From assembly GCA_003209165.1 (NCBI GenBank), contig QCSL01000010.1, positions 1 to 55,943 on the forward strand: 55,943 nucleotides of DNA. Direction: 5' to 3'. Positions 40,722-49,545 of this stretch are shown here, piece after piece. How positions within the stretch are numbered: the first letter of the stretch is position 1; the number at the start of each line of letters is the position of its first letter. Both the position numbers and the translations under genes were made by a program. The DNA is from Synechococcus sp. AG-670-B23 (GTDB lineage Bacteria; Cyanobacteriota; Cyanobacteriia; PCC-6307; Cyanobiaceae). Below the pieces are notes generated by a model. The model saw only the letters and a program-made list of their open reading frames with translations, made no database searches and had not been told where the DNA came from.

Positions 40722-41391
40722 GCTCTGCCTTTCAGTACGCCAGTACTAGTTGAAGTGAGCTGGGCTTGTCAAGTGTTGATCTATTTGGAGCGATGGTCAA
40801 AGAAAGGAGCAGGCCCCTGACCCTGAGCTGAGCCCACCCCTTCCTGGAGGCATGGAATCACTGCTTTCGCAGGTACATTTCAGAGCTTTTTCAGGTGTTG
40901 CTGCATAGACAGCGCCGAACTTGTTTGGGTGATGATCATTCAGGCGAGATCACTTTTGCCAACGCTTGAGGGCGTTGAACAAGCGCAGTTTCCCTAGCCT
41001 ATGCCTCTTTAGAAGCGATGCGCTTCCAGGACCTGGGGTCGATCCATTCTTCTTGCTACGGCTGATAGGAGATCGGCCCACATTCACACCAGGAAATGAG
41101 GGTAGTCAAAGCCTGCAGTTGCTCTTTCGAGCCTTGAAGTCCATGAAGATGGGATCGGCAGTTGTCCGCTGCTCCTTGCACCTGGCATCGATGGACATCG
41201 TCAGGATAGGGTCTTGGACTTTTGGATGACAGGCAGGTCTCTCTGCTGGGCCAGGACGTATACGACGGCTGGAGAGAGGATTGCAGTGACCCTAATAAGA
41301 GCGGTAATAGCTGACCGATAATCGGTCAAGGGATAACTTCTCGATTAGATAAAAAAGTTTAAAGTGTTTGTACCAGAATATGAATGACTGT
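40722..41391. other. Long gap, nothing supported
   Basis: About 670 bases. One plus-strand frame (40966-41229) has no motif and no ribosome binding site. A short hairpin (CAACGC / GCGTTG) lies at about 40960-40977. No gene, tRNA or mobile element recognised. Confidence 0.4.
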
Positions 41392-41685
41392 TTATGCCTG
41401 CCGCTTTGAGCTCTGGCGTCTATCTGTCTTGTCTGCCGCTGCTTGGCTGTGAATCGCCATCATCGTGTCGTTCAGTTCACCGACATCCCTCAGCCCTTCT
41501 GCGCTGAACCAAGGTGCGTTCTCCCAGTTGAATCCTTCGCCAAAGGTGTTGTCTGGTGCCGTGACGTACCAGTGGCAATCAACATCGGGGGTGTCAACAG
41601 AGCATTGAGACCAGTCCGGATGCCATTGCGGCACTTGCACCCACATCACTGCGGCAAAAACCATGGAGAACAAGGCTTTCAGCAT
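41392..41685 (-). CDS. Exported hypothetical protein (97 aa)
   Basis: ATG 41685 starts MLKALFSMVFAAVMWVQVPQ, a signal peptide or anchor. The rest is Trp-rich with three Cys (QCSVDTPDVDCHW and others) and FGEGFNWENAPWFSAEGLRD; likely periplasmic. The upstream frame to 41847 is not protein-like. No family recognised. Confidence 0.6.
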   Translation of the reverse strand: MLKALFSMVFAAVMWVQVPQWHPDWSQCSVDTPDVDCHWYVTAPDNTFGEGFNWENAPWFSAEGLRDVGELNDTMMAIHSQAAADKTDRRQSSKRQA

Positions 41686-41891
41686 GAGGTTTGTGAGACA
41701 GAGTTGAGACCATAACGAATTTGTTCCATGGGACCCACTCCATGGGGAGGTACCTGTGATCGCCCATGGGGCGTTCTTTGATGAGTAGTGGAGACATTCC
41801 CGGATGTTTGTTGCAGCGGCCGCCACAGACCCAGCTGCCCTTGGCACGGATTGTCTGATCCAGCTACCAACCTTTCAGGACCTTCTGAGTC

Positions 41892-42176
41892 ATGGCCTCT
41901 TTCAACATCAGCATCGAGGGTGGTGCCAGTTTTTCATGCTCTGATGACGTCTACATCCTCGATGCGGCTGAGGAAGCTGGAGTCGATCTGCCCTATTCCT
42001 GCCGAGCAGGAGCATGTTCAACCTGCTCCGGCCGCCTGGTGAGTGGCTCGGTTGATCAGACCGATCAGAGTTTTCTCGATGATGATCAGATGGGGCAGGG
42101 GTTTGCTCTCCTATGTGTGAGCTATCCCACCTCCGATTGTGTGATCAAGGCCAACGCTGAAGAGCATCTGTCTTGA
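41892..42176 (+). CDS. petF: [2Fe-2S] plant-type ferredoxin
   Basis: 94 residues. Cluster ligands C37, C42, C45 ([13 protein letters not shown]) and C75 (FALLCVSYP) are all present in the CxxxxCxxC...C spacing. Electron carrier between photosystem I and FNR or other reductases. The loop sequence departs from the main photosynthetic form, so it may be a secondary ferredoxin paralog. Its stop is next to the nth stop (convergent). Confidence 0.94.
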   Translation: MASFNISIEGGASFSCSDDVYILDAAEEAGVDLPYSCRAGACSTCSGRLVSGSVDQTDQSFLDDDQMGQGFALLCVSYPTSDCVIKANAEEHLS

Positions 42177-42830
42177 TTACGGCTTGCGGGTGATCACTGG
42201 ACGGCGCCGTTTCGGATAAAGCTCACGGCACATGGAGCAAACAGTTCCGTCGCATCCCCGTGCTGTGCAGAACTCGCGGCCCCAGAAAATGATTTGAAGG
42301 TGCAGCCGGTTCCAGTGCTCCTTTGGAAAGAGCTGCTTGAGATCTTTTTCCGTGCTCGCCACACTGCTGCCGTCACTCAAGCCCCAGCGCTGTGCCAGCC
42401 GGTGAATGTGGGTGTCGACGGGGAAGGCTGGAGTGCCGAAAGCCTGGGCCATCACCACGCTGGCTGTCTTGTGCCCCACGCCGGGTAAGGCTTCGAGCTC
42501 CTCAAAACTCTGTGGAACGTCGCCTTCGTAGGCCGTCACCAGAATCTGGGCGAGTCGGCGCACATTTTTTGCCTTGGTTTTGGCCAATCCCAGCTGCCTT
42601 ATGAGACCGAGGATCTCCTCTTCCTCCAGTTCCGCCATGGCGGCGGGTGTTGGGCCGGCAGTAAACAACGCCGGCGTGACCTCGTTTACTTTCTTGTCGG
42701 TGCATTGGGCACTCAACAGCACAGCGATCAGCAGGGTGAACGGATCACTGTGATCCAAGGGGATGGGTGTTTCCGGGTACTGCTCTTGGAGGCGCTGCAG
42801 AATCACCTCCACCCGATCTGATCTGCGCAC
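42177..42830 (-). CDS. nth: Endonuclease III
   Basis: 217 residues. The HhH motif LPGVGHKTASVVMAQA carries the catalytic Lys (GHK), and FPVDTHIHRLAQRW the catalytic Asp. A C-terminal Cys-rich part (EFCTARGCDGTVCSMCRELY) holds the [4Fe-4S] cluster, but its spacing is C-x4-C-x4-C-x2-C, unlike the E. coli C-x6-C-x2-C-x5-C. DNA glycosylase/AP lyase in base excision repair. It converges with the ferredoxin gene without any gap. Confidence 0.95.
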   Translation of the reverse strand: MRRSDRVEVILQRLQEQYPETPIPLDHSDPFTLLIAVLLSAQCTDKKVNEVTPALFTAGPTPAAMAELEEEEILGLIRQLGLAKTKAKNVRRLAQILVTAYEGDVPQSFEELEALPGVGHKTASVVMAQAFGTPAFPVDTHIHRLAQRWGLSDGSSVASTEKDLKQLFPKEHWNRLHLQIIFWGREFCTARGCDGTVCSMCRELYPKRRRPVITRKP

Positions 42831-42928
42831 GGGTTTTCAGTGGGTGAAGTGATCTTGGCGCTTCGGCGACTGCATCGCTTCGTTGCAACGTTTCCCTGGC
42901 GTTAACTCATTTGTTTTAGGACCAATAA

Positions 42929-43897
42929 ATGCGATCCTTGACCAGCCCAGTTCAGTCTTCGTTGCAGCTGTTCGACTGGAAGCGTTCAGGGGCTGTGCTG
43001 CTGATCTTGATGAGTGTTCTGCTGGCCTCCTGCCGCAGCCGAGATAAGGACATCGCCTCGGATTCTCGGCCCCAGGTGCTGACCACCTTCACGGTCTTGG
43101 CCGATCTGGCTCGGAATGTGGGGGGTGATCGGTTGCAGGTGGCTTCGATCGTTAAGCCCGGTGCCGAGATCCATGGCTACCAACCCACCCCCAGTGACAT
43201 CGAGCGCGCTAGCAAGGCTGATCTGATTGTGGAGAACGGGCTGGGGTTGGAGTTGTGGTCCCACCGCTTCACTTCTGCAGCGGGGGATGTTCCCACCATC
43301 ACCCTCTCGGAGGGAATGGACCCTCTGCTGATTGCAGAAGACGCATATTCCGGCAAACCCAATCCCCATGCCTGGATGTCCCCCCAGCGCACCATGGCCT
43401 ATGTGGACCATCTTGAGCGGGCCTTCAGCCAACTCGATCCTGCCGGGGCCGAGGTCTATGCAGCCAATGCGACGGCCTACAAAGCCAAGCTCCAGACCCT
43501 CGATGACGAGCTGAGGACGGCGATTGGTGCACTGCCTGAACAACAGCGTTTGCTGGTGAGTTGCGAGGGAGCCTTCACCTATCTGGCAGCAGACTACGGG
43601 CTCGAGGAGGCCTATCTCTGGCCTGTGAATGCCGAAAGCGAGATCACACCTAAACGCATGGCACGGTTGATCGACACCGTACGAGAGCGCCAGGTGCCAA
43701 CCATTTTTTGTGAAAGCACCGTGAGCGATAAAGCCCAACGAGAGGTAGCGGCGGCAGCTGGGGCTCGATTCGGCGGAATGTTCTACGTGGATTCCCTGTC
43801 ATCACCGGACGGGCCCGCCCCCACCCTCTTGGAACTGCAACGGCACAATGTGGGTCTGATCCTTAAGGGCCTGGACTTCTCCGAGAGCAACCGCTGA
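42929..43897 (+). CDS. mntC: Manganese ABC transporter, substrate-binding lipoprotein
   Basis: 322 residues. A lipobox (LLASC, Cys-35) follows a membrane helix, so the protein is anchored outside the cytoplasmic membrane. Metal ligands in the order His-82 (GAEIHGYQPT), His-147 (PHAWMSP), Glu-213 (SCEGAFTYLA) and Asp-288 (YVDSLS): His-His-Glu-Asp is the Mn-type set, as opposed to the His-rich zinc set. Binds Mn2+ for import, needed for photosystem II. The stop overlaps the start of mntA (TGATG). Confidence 0.94.
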   Translation: MRSLTSPVQSSLQLFDWKRSGAVLLILMSVLLASCRSRDKDIASDSRPQVLTTFTVLADLARNVGGDRLQVASIVKPGAEIHGYQPTPSDIERASKADLIVENGLGLELWSHRFTSAAGDVPTITLSEGMDPLLIAEDAYSGKPNPHAWMSPQRTMAYVDHLERAFSQLDPAGAEVYAANATAYKAKLQTLDDELRTAIGALPEQQRLLVSCEGAFTYLAADYGLEEAYLWPVNAESEITPKRMARLIDTVRERQVPTIFCESTVSDKAQREVAAAAGARFGGMFYVDSLSSPDGPAPTLLELQRHNVGLILKGLDFSESNR

Positions 43898-44652
43898 TGC
43901 GCATTCAGGCCGAACAGCTCTGTGTGGACTACAACGGCAACGTTGCCTTGTACGACGCCAGCCTGCACCTGCCAGCGGGTTGCATCTGCGGTCTGGTGGG
44001 CATGAACGGTGCCGGCAAATCGACGTTCTTCAAGGCCCTCACTGGCTTTGTTCGCCCCTCGCGCGGCAGAATTCGGATCAACGGCAGCAGCATTGCCGAA
44101 GCTCAGCGTCATCAGGCGGTGGCCTACGTGCCCCAGAGCGAAGGGGTGGATGCCCACTTCCCAGTTTCGGTTTGGGATGTTGTGATGATGGGCCGCTTCG
44201 GCTCGATGAATCCGCTGCGGATTCCTCGCAGTTCCGATCGCGTTGCCGTGCGAGATGCCCTGACGCGGGTCGATCTGCTGGAGCTGGCCGATCGTCCCCT
44301 CGGTACTCTCTCGGGTGGTCAGCGCAAACGCACGTTCCTGGCCCGGGCGATCGCCCAGCGTGCTGATGTGCTGCTGCTGGATGAACCCTTCAACGGGGTT
44401 GATGTTCGAACCGAGCAGCTTATGGCCCAGCTTTTTCTTCAGTTCCGCGACGAGGGCCGCACGATCCTGATTTCGACCCACGACCTGGGCCACGTCCGTG
44501 ATTTTTGCGATCTAGTTGTTCTGATCAACAAGACCGTGCTCGCCTATGGAGAAACCTCGGAAGTGTTCACGCCGGAGAACCTCGCCATGACCTTCGGCGG
44601 CGTGCCTCCGGATCTGCTGATGGGCAACAGCTCTCCTGAAGAGACGGTTTAA
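43897..44652 (+). CDS. mntA: Manganese ABC transporter, ATP-binding protein
   Basis: 251 residues: Walker A GMNGAGKST, Q-loop AYVPQSEGVD, signature LSGGQRKRTFLARAI, Walker B VLLLDEPF and H-loop STHD. Standard metal-importer ATPase. Translationally coupled to mntC. Its permease partner mntB is not next in the operon; an opposite-strand acyltransferase lies between. Confidence 0.95.
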   Translation: MRIQAEQLCVDYNGNVALYDASLHLPAGCICGLVGMNGAGKSTFFKALTGFVRPSRGRIRINGSSIAEAQRHQAVAYVPQSEGVDAHFPVSVWDVVMMGRFGSMNPLRIPRSSDRVAVRDALTRVDLLELADRPLGTLSGGQRKRTFLARAIAQRADVLLLDEPFNGVDVRTEQLMAQLFLQFRDEGRTILISTHDLGHVRDFCDLVVLINKTVLAYGETSEVFTPENLAMTFGGVPPDLLMGNSSPEETV

Positions 44653-44661
44653 GTCGGAACC

Positions 44662-46017
44662 TCACGCTTCAGTCGCCGTTTCGCGAGAAGCATCTGGCAT
44701 TACTGCGACGAGAGCCTGCTCCAGGTCTTGCATTAACAACTGCATCGCCTCGCGTCGGTTGCCTCGGTATTGCTGGAGTCGGGGCCTTACAGGCAAGGGC
44801 CGTCCAAGTCGCAGTTCGACCCGTTGTGCTCCGAGGTTGGGCTGACCTTTCCAGGGTTTGTCTTCGATCCAGCCGATCGCCTCCTCCACCAGAAGCAACA
44901 TCTCGGCAAAGCGGTCAAAGTCGGGGCAATCGCTGATGTAGTGACCACTCACGCTGGTGAAATGCTCCACCAGTCGCATCCGCGTGAGTTGGAGGTCGGC
45001 TTCCCGTGCCTCCCAGTCAGCCAGGCTCCGCTCCAGGGGTGGGAGCTGATCAACCCCTTCCCTGTAGATCCGATCCCAGGCGGCCTGCTCAATCCGACGG
45101 CAACGCTCTTGCAGATTGCCGACGGCACGCAAGGCGAAATGGGCCTCGGCTTTGCCCAGGCCATGCAGGCGATATGCGCCAATCCGTTCGCTAAAGGTCT
45201 GATCTGGATCGGGCTTGAGCCGCTCGAGCTGCTCAAGGGCTTTAAGCAGATTCATGCCTATCTGGATCAGCCGGTCGCGCCTGCTTGTCTCGGCATTCTC
45301 TGGTTCGGCGTTGGCGCTGGAAATGCCGAGATGGCATTCGAGGGCTGACAACCGCGCATCGAGGGCCCCCCAGTTGTGTTGTCTCCAGCGGTAGTGAATA
45401 CCAACTGGCAACACTTCCAGTTGCTGCACGTCGCTGGCTTTCTCCAGATCCTCAGCGGCCCAGAACGCAAGTTGGGCCACTCCCGGTTCCAACGGCGCCA
45501 TCTCGCCGGAGAGGTTGTTGGTGGCTCCTTCCGGTGCCACCACCAGCGCATAGCGCCCCTGGGCCAGAGCCGTACGGGCCTGAGCGAGGGCCGGGCGGTC
45601 CAATCGACCGCGATGGATCGCAATGCCACCGCTCCGTTGCAGCAGCCAACCAATCACAGGGCCAGCCCAGATCGGGATGCCACGGTCGTAGAGAAACCGC
45701 AACTGGATGGGACGTGGCAGCTGCAACTTGAGCCGCCGTGCCGCTTGTGGAACTCGGTTCCAGAACAGATCCGCGAGCACCAACGGATCGCGGGTACTGG
45801 GGTGACGAAAGGCAATCAGCAGATTGCTGGCCCCCGACTGCTGGGCCGAGAATGCCTTGGCCAGGCCTTCTGCGGCATCGCGATGGCTGAGTTCGAGCCC
45901 CTGACTGCCGAAGAGCAGCGGAAGCAGGCGGCTGATCAACGCCTGAACCATCTGGCTGGGGCGGGTGGGCAGCCGCCGCAAAGCTGGACGGGCGTTCTGG
46001 ATTGCGGCGCGTGGCAT
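44662..46017 (-). CDS. PlsC-like acyltransferase (glycerolipid)
   Basis: 451 residues. The acyltransferase box IAFRHPSTRDPL (HX4D) and the EGATN motif (APEGATNNLSGE) are both present; residues 1-45 are a basic region. The C-terminal 200 residues are a long helical extension, unusual for PlsC itself. It likely acylates a lysophosphatidate or similar lipid at the membrane. It is convergent to mntA and divergent to mntB (33 bases), splitting the transporter operon. Confidence 0.83.
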   Translation of the reverse strand: MPRAAIQNARPALRRLPTRPSQMVQALISRLLPLLFGSQGLELSHRDAAEGLAKAFSAQQSGASNLLIAFRHPSTRDPLVLADLFWNRVPQAARRLKLQLPRPIQLRFLYDRGIPIWAGPVIGWLLQRSGGIAIHRGRLDRPALAQARTALAQGRYALVVAPEGATNNLSGEMAPLEPGVAQLAFWAAEDLEKASDVQQLEVLPVGIHYRWRQHNWGALDARLSALECHLGISSANAEPENAETSRRDRLIQIGMNLLKALEQLERLKPDPDQTFSERIGAYRLHGLGKAEAHFALRAVGNLQERCRRIEQAAWDRIYREGVDQLPPLERSLADWEAREADLQLTRMRLVEHFTSVSGHYISDCPDFDRFAEMLLLVEEAIGWIEDKPWKGQPNLGAQRVELRLGRPLPVRPRLQQYRGNRREAMQLLMQDLEQALVAVMPDASRETATEA

Positions 46018-46049
46018 CGAACCGGCAGCAGCGCGCCCATACTGATCCG

Positions 46050-46910
46050 ATGGAGCTCTTGCTGGAACCCCTCAGTCACGCCTTCATGGTCAAGGCGTTG
46101 ATGATCAGCGCCCTCGTCGGCGGTGTTTGTGGGCTGTTGTCCTGCTTCATGACCCTGAAGGGGTGGGCGTTGATGGGCGATGCCGTCTCCCATGCCGTTC
46201 TCCCCGGTGTAGTGGTTGCCTATGCCCTGGGCCTGCCCTTTTCCCTTGGGGCGTTCGTCTTCGGTGTGGGCTCTGTTGCCGCCATCGGCTTTGTGAAGCA
46301 GAAATCACGGGTCAAGGAAGACACCGTCATCGGGCTTGTCTTCACCGGCTTCTTTGCCCTGGGGCTCGTGCTCGTCTCCAAGACCCGCAGCAACATCGAT
46401 CTCACTCACATCCTGTTCGGCAATGTTCTGGGAATTTCAGCAGGGGACGTGCAGCAGACCTCGGTGATCTCCGTGCTGGTGCTGGTGCTACTGCTGCTGT
46501 TCCGGCGGGACCTGATGTTGTTCTGCTTTGACCCAACCCACGCCCGTTCGATCGGGATCAACACCGGACTCCTGCACTACATGCTTTTGGGGCTCCTCTC
46601 CCTAGCCGCCGTCGCTGGTCTTCAGACCGTTGGAATCATCCTTGTGGTCGCCATGCTCGTGACCCCTGGTGCCACGGCCTATCTGCTCACCGATCGGTTT
46701 GACCGGATGACGCTGTTGGCCGTCACCAGCAGTGTGCTCTCCAGTGTTCTGGGAGTGTTCATCAGCTACTGGACCGACAGCTCCACCGCCGGTTGCATCG
46801 TGCTGGCACAAACCGCGCAGTTCGTGCTTGCCTTCCTACTGGCCCCTGGCCAGGGGGTACTGCGGCGTCTCTGGTCGATGGATCAGCCCTCGTCGTCGTC
46901 CCAGTCGTAG
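46050..46910 (+). CDS. mntB: Manganese ABC transporter, permease
   Basis: 286 residues with at least seven membrane helices (start MELLLEPLSHAFMVKALMIS). The ABC-3 family pattern is clear: GLVFTGFFALGLVLVS, FGNVLGIS, GLQTVGIILVVAMLVTPGA then TAYLLTDRFDRM. ATG 46050 gives the usual N-terminus. Works with mntC and mntA as the Mn2+ importer, although separated from them by the acyltransferase gene. Confidence 0.94.
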   Translation: MELLLEPLSHAFMVKALMISALVGGVCGLLSCFMTLKGWALMGDAVSHAVLPGVVVAYALGLPFSLGAFVFGVGSVAAIGFVKQKSRVKEDTVIGLVFTGFFALGLVLVSKTRSNIDLTHILFGNVLGISAGDVQQTSVISVLVLVLLLLFRRDLMLFCFDPTHARSIGINTGLLHYMLLGLLSLAAVAGLQTVGIILVVAMLVTPGATAYLLTDRFDRMTLLAVTSSVLSSVLGVFISYWTDSSTAGCIVLAQTAQFVLAFLLAPGQGVLRRLWSMDQPSSSSQS

Positions 46911-47071
46911 GTGTCGTTGAACCGCTGAACGCCCGCTTCTCGAAAGTGAAAGTCCTTGGAGGCAACACCCTGATTCAATCCCGAGTCTGTGGAACCTGCC
47001 TGGTCCCATGGCTCGAGGTAATCAAGTTCTTCCCGCATGTCCTGGAACGGCTCAGGAGGCTTCGCTGTCAT
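46883..47071 (-). CDS. Small acidic hypothetical protein (62 aa)
   Basis: ATG 47071 starts MTAKPPEPFQDMREELDYLE; an upstream ATG at 47089 is also in frame. Acidic and probably disordered at both ends (ending RFNDTYDWDDDEG). It overlaps the end of mntB by 28 bases and the end of the next gene (47052-47252) by 20 bases. No family recognised. Confidence 0.55.
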   Translation of the reverse strand: MTAKPPEPFQDMREELDYLEPWDQAGSTDSGLNQGVASKDFHFREAGVQRFNDTYDWDDDEG

Positions 47072-47252
47072 CCCATTTGGCTTTGCCATCCAGCAGTTCG
47101 ATCAGCTCCTGGAGCTTGCCCATTGTGACGCGTACATCGGCACCGTCGGGAAGAACACCATCGGCTACCACGTTGTAGTGGTCACGGCACTGGTTACGCA
47201 GCTCCTGCAGGCGCTTTTTCGTGATGGTCTTTTTCTGTTCTGCCGTTGCCAT
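47052..47252 (-). CDS. Small hypothetical protein (66 aa)
   Basis: ATG 47252 starts MATAEQKKTITKKRLQELRN, then DHYNVVADGVLPDGADVRVT and MGKLQELIELLDGKAK, a coiled helical C-terminus. It overlaps its downstream neighbour by 20 bases and follows the ABC ATPase gene by 55 bases in the same direction. No known family. Confidence 0.6.
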   Translation of the reverse strand: MATAEQKKTITKKRLQELRNQCRDHYNVVADGVLPDGADVRVTMGKLQELIELLDGKAKWDDSEAS

Positions 47253-47307
47253 GGCGATTGCGTCGTCTTGCCCTCATCCCTAGCAGAGCAGGGTGCTGCG
47301 TATGGAT

Positions 47308-48096
47308 CTATCTGGGAAGAATCTGGCGAAAGCCATTGGCCTCGACCACGTTGAGCGGGGTCTTGAACAGCTCGCTCAGCTCGACTGGCCGCAGCATCTC
47401 CCGCGGACTCCCATCCCCAACAATTCGTCCCTGCGCCAGAAACAGCACCCGTTCCATCTCCGGCACGATCGTGTCCACGCGGTGGGTGACCTGCATCACG
47501 GTTGTTCCCGCTAGAATCAAGCACCGAAGGATGCCCAGCAATTGATGGCAGGCCTGGAGATCGAGGGCGCGACTTGGTTCATCCAGCACCAGCACCTCAG
47601 GTTGATGAACCAGGGCACGAGCGATCAACAGGCGGCGCCGCTGTCCGTCGGACAACTCTCCATAGCAGCGCTTACGAATGCTGTGGAGGTGCAGTTTATC
47701 GAGTAGATCTCGCGCCTGCTCCCATTGCCGGGGGCTCGGCATCTGATCACGGCCCAGCCGGGTGGCACCAAAGAAACTGCTGACCACCACCTCTTCAACA
47801 GCTGTTTTGAGATGAAGCCGCTGTTCCAGCTCGCTCGACACCACCCCCAGGCGGCTGCGCAGCGCCCAGAGGTTCACCGTCTCGCTACCAAATAACCGCA
47901 GGTGCGCGTCGGGGCGAACAGTGGGATACAGGCTGCGGTCGATCAGTTTCACCAGGCTGCTTTTGCCTGCGCCATTGGGGCCCAACACCGTTATGGACTG
48001 CCTCAGTTTCAGTTGCAAGTTGAGATTGTGCAGAACTGGGCGATCGCCCAGCCATGCCTCCACATTGCGGAGATCGAGCCAGGTTTCAGTGGTCAT
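47308..48096 (-). CDS. ABC transporter ATP-binding protein, ModF-like
   Basis: 262 residues: Walker A GPNGAGKSS, signature YGELSDGQRRRLLIARAL (LSDGQ instead of LSGGQ), Walker B LVLDEPSRALDL, H-loop THRVD. Resembles PhoB-type or molybdenum/lipid-associated stand-alone ATPases. No membrane partner is adjacent. It overlaps the Nudix gene by 11 bases, as part of a compact operon. Confidence 0.86.
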   Translation of the reverse strand: MTTETWLDLRNVEAWLGDRPVLHNLNLQLKLRQSITVLGPNGAGKSSLVKLIDRSLYPTVRPDAHLRLFGSETVNLWALRSRLGVVSSELEQRLHLKTAVEEVVVSSFFGATRLGRDQMPSPRQWEQARDLLDKLHLHSIRKRCYGELSDGQRRRLLIARALVHQPEVLVLDEPSRALDLQACHQLLGILRCLILAGTTVMQVTHRVDTIVPEMERVLFLAQGRIVGDGSPREMLRPVELSELFKTPLNVVEANGFRQILPR

Positions 48097-48517
48097 GGCA
48101 CTTCTGCAGCAGCCGTTCGATCACGATCGACAGGCGGGGAGCGACAGGTCGCAGCTCCTGCTGCCGTTCACTCCAGATCGACTCACGCTCCAGTTCGCTG
48201 AGGGAGATCAGCTTCATCTCCTGGCCCTCCTTCAACTGCAGCTGGCTCAAGGGCACGGTGAGGTCTCCGCGGAAAACATGGGCAACCCGGTTGCCGCTGT
48301 TGTCGCTGAACCAAGGTTCTAGCGGAACGCTGGGTGACCAATCGATCTCCTCCTGCAGTTCGCGGTGCACGGCCTCGATAGCTGTTTCACCTGGGTCGAG
48401 ATGGCCGCCAAACAGCCCCCAATGGCCCGGATAAATGATCGAGTCGATGTCGTCTCGCAGTTGGAGCAGCCATCGGCCCTCCCGCTGGAGCATGGCCAGG
48501 GCAACGGCGGGCTTCAT
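48086..48517 (-). CDS. Nudix hydrolase (143 aa)
   Basis: From ATG 48517, MKPAVALAMLQREGRWLLQL. The Nudix box is GHLDPGETAIEAVHRELQEE followed by I, with all catalytic Glu residues. It cleaves a nucleoside diphosphate linked to another group; the substrate is unknown. Its ATG overlaps the stop of the fibrillin-like gene (ATGA), and its end overlaps the ABC ATPase gene, so it is the second gene of a tight operon. Confidence 0.9.
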   Translation of the reverse strand: MKPAVALAMLQREGRWLLQLRDDIDSIIYPGHWGLFGGHLDPGETAIEAVHRELQEEIDWSPSVPLEPWFSDNSGNRVAHVFRGDLTVPLSQLQLKEGQEMKLISLSELERESIWSERQQELRPVAPRLSIVIERLLQKCHDH

Positions 48518-49011
48518 GGCGACTCCGGCATGTGGCGCGACCACTGGGCCAGTCCACCGCCCCTGCCCCGCGCCGTGAGTGTTCCCTTCTGCTCGTTCAG
48601 CTCGATCAAGGCAAAGAAGGGCAGTCGTTGGGCCTTCGGTGAAGTCAGCCTTCGCTGAAGCAGCACCTGATCCAACCAGGACAGCTCCATCGATGTAAAG
48701 CTGAACATCAGCAGCGGTCTTGAACCCTTGAGCTGGGCATGACCACTGAAACGCAATCGGAAAGCGGCCAGGGACACTTGATTCACGATGTCCAGGTCCT
48801 GCTCGCCACGGCTCAAGATCAGGCTGGCTTGCAGCCAACGCAGCAGTGTTGCCGAGCCAGGCGCCGGAGCATCGCCGTTGCGACTCCACGTTTGCTGCAA
48901 CATCCAGCAGCCCGGCAACTGCTCAATCTGAATTCCGCTGCCCTTATGGCGGCTCTGGCGTTCCCTGGCCAGAAGTTCTGCGGCAGGCGGACTAGGCACG
49001 GCTGAGATCAT
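48514..49011 (-). CDS. PAP/fibrillin-like protein
   Basis: About 165 residues from ATG 49011 (MISAVPSPPAAELLARERQS); ATGs at 49023 and upstream are possible. The pattern LPGCWMLQQTWSRNGDAP then LRFSGHAQLKGSRPLLMFSF and FFALIELNEQKGTLTARGRG with GGLAQW resembles plastid-lipid-associated/fibrillin barrels that bind plastoquinone or lipids in thylakoids. First gene of the minus-strand operon with Nudix and ABC ATPase. The family assignment is tentative. Confidence 0.65.
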   Translation of the reverse strand: MISAVPSPPAAELLARERQSRHKGSGIQIEQLPGCWMLQQTWSRNGDAPAPGSATLLRWLQASLILSRGEQDLDIVNQVSLAAFRLRFSGHAQLKGSRPLLMFSFTSMELSWLDQVLLQRRLTSPKAQRLPFFALIELNEQKGTLTARGRGGGLAQWSRHMPESP

Positions 49012-49049
49012 GGGGCTCTGCATCCTCCCCATCTTTTCGGAGTAGGCCC

Positions 49050-49241
49050 ATGGAGAGCGACAAGCGCCGGACACCTCCCCTAACGGACCTGGTTCTAGGG
49101 GGACTGCGCATCGGTGCCAGCACCATCGCCCTGGTTGAACTGCTTCGCAGCGATTGGATCGGAGGAGGGCTCGCCAGCCTCGCCTGGCTGGTCTTCGTTC
49201 AGGTGGAGCGTCGGCGAGCGTCGCTCAAGCCTCCGTCCTGA
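49050..49241 (+). CDS. Small membrane protein (63 aa)
   Basis: ATG 49050 starts MESDKRRTPPLTDLVLGGLR. Two hydrophobic stretches (ASTIALVELLRS and IGGGLASLAWLVFVQ) surround a short loop; a basic tail follows. Divergent from the fibrillin-like operon, with 38 bases between the starts. No family recognised. Confidence 0.58.
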   Translation: MESDKRRTPPLTDLVLGGLRIGASTIALVELLRSDWIGGGLASLAWLVFVQVERRRASLKPPS

Positions 49242-49410
49242 GTATCGAGTCGATGCAGTTTGGGTGCTGACGGATGTATGCGTTGAACTCCATGGCCAGC
49301 AGACGCGCTTCAAAAGCGTCCGTGGCGTAGAAACAGGATTCCAGCTTTTCTCCGTTGGATGTCTTGTGGCGGACGGTGTAAGCAGCCCGTCCTTTAGCAA
49401 TGCTGGCCAT
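49225..49410 (-). CDS. Small hypothetical protein (61 aa)
   Basis: ATG 49410 starts MASIAKGRAAYTVRHKTSNG, then EKLESCFYATDAFEARLLAM followed by EFNAYIRQHPNCIDSIL. A small beta-alpha protein with two Cys; no family. Its 3' end overlaps the end of the 49050 gene by 17 bases. Confidence 0.6.
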   Translation of the reverse strand: MASIAKGRAAYTVRHKTSNGEKLESCFYATDAFEARLLAMEFNAYIRQHPNCIDSILRTEA

Positions 49411-49545
49411 GGACTGATGAAGCAGTGGTTTCAAGCTGGCACTCCTGCCTGGTGGAATTCCATAACCATTCGTTCATGTTTGCGTTTCAACGCTTCGTAA
49501 AGCTATTTGAAGCGTCTGGCAAGTCCCTCTGACCCTTATGCCCGC

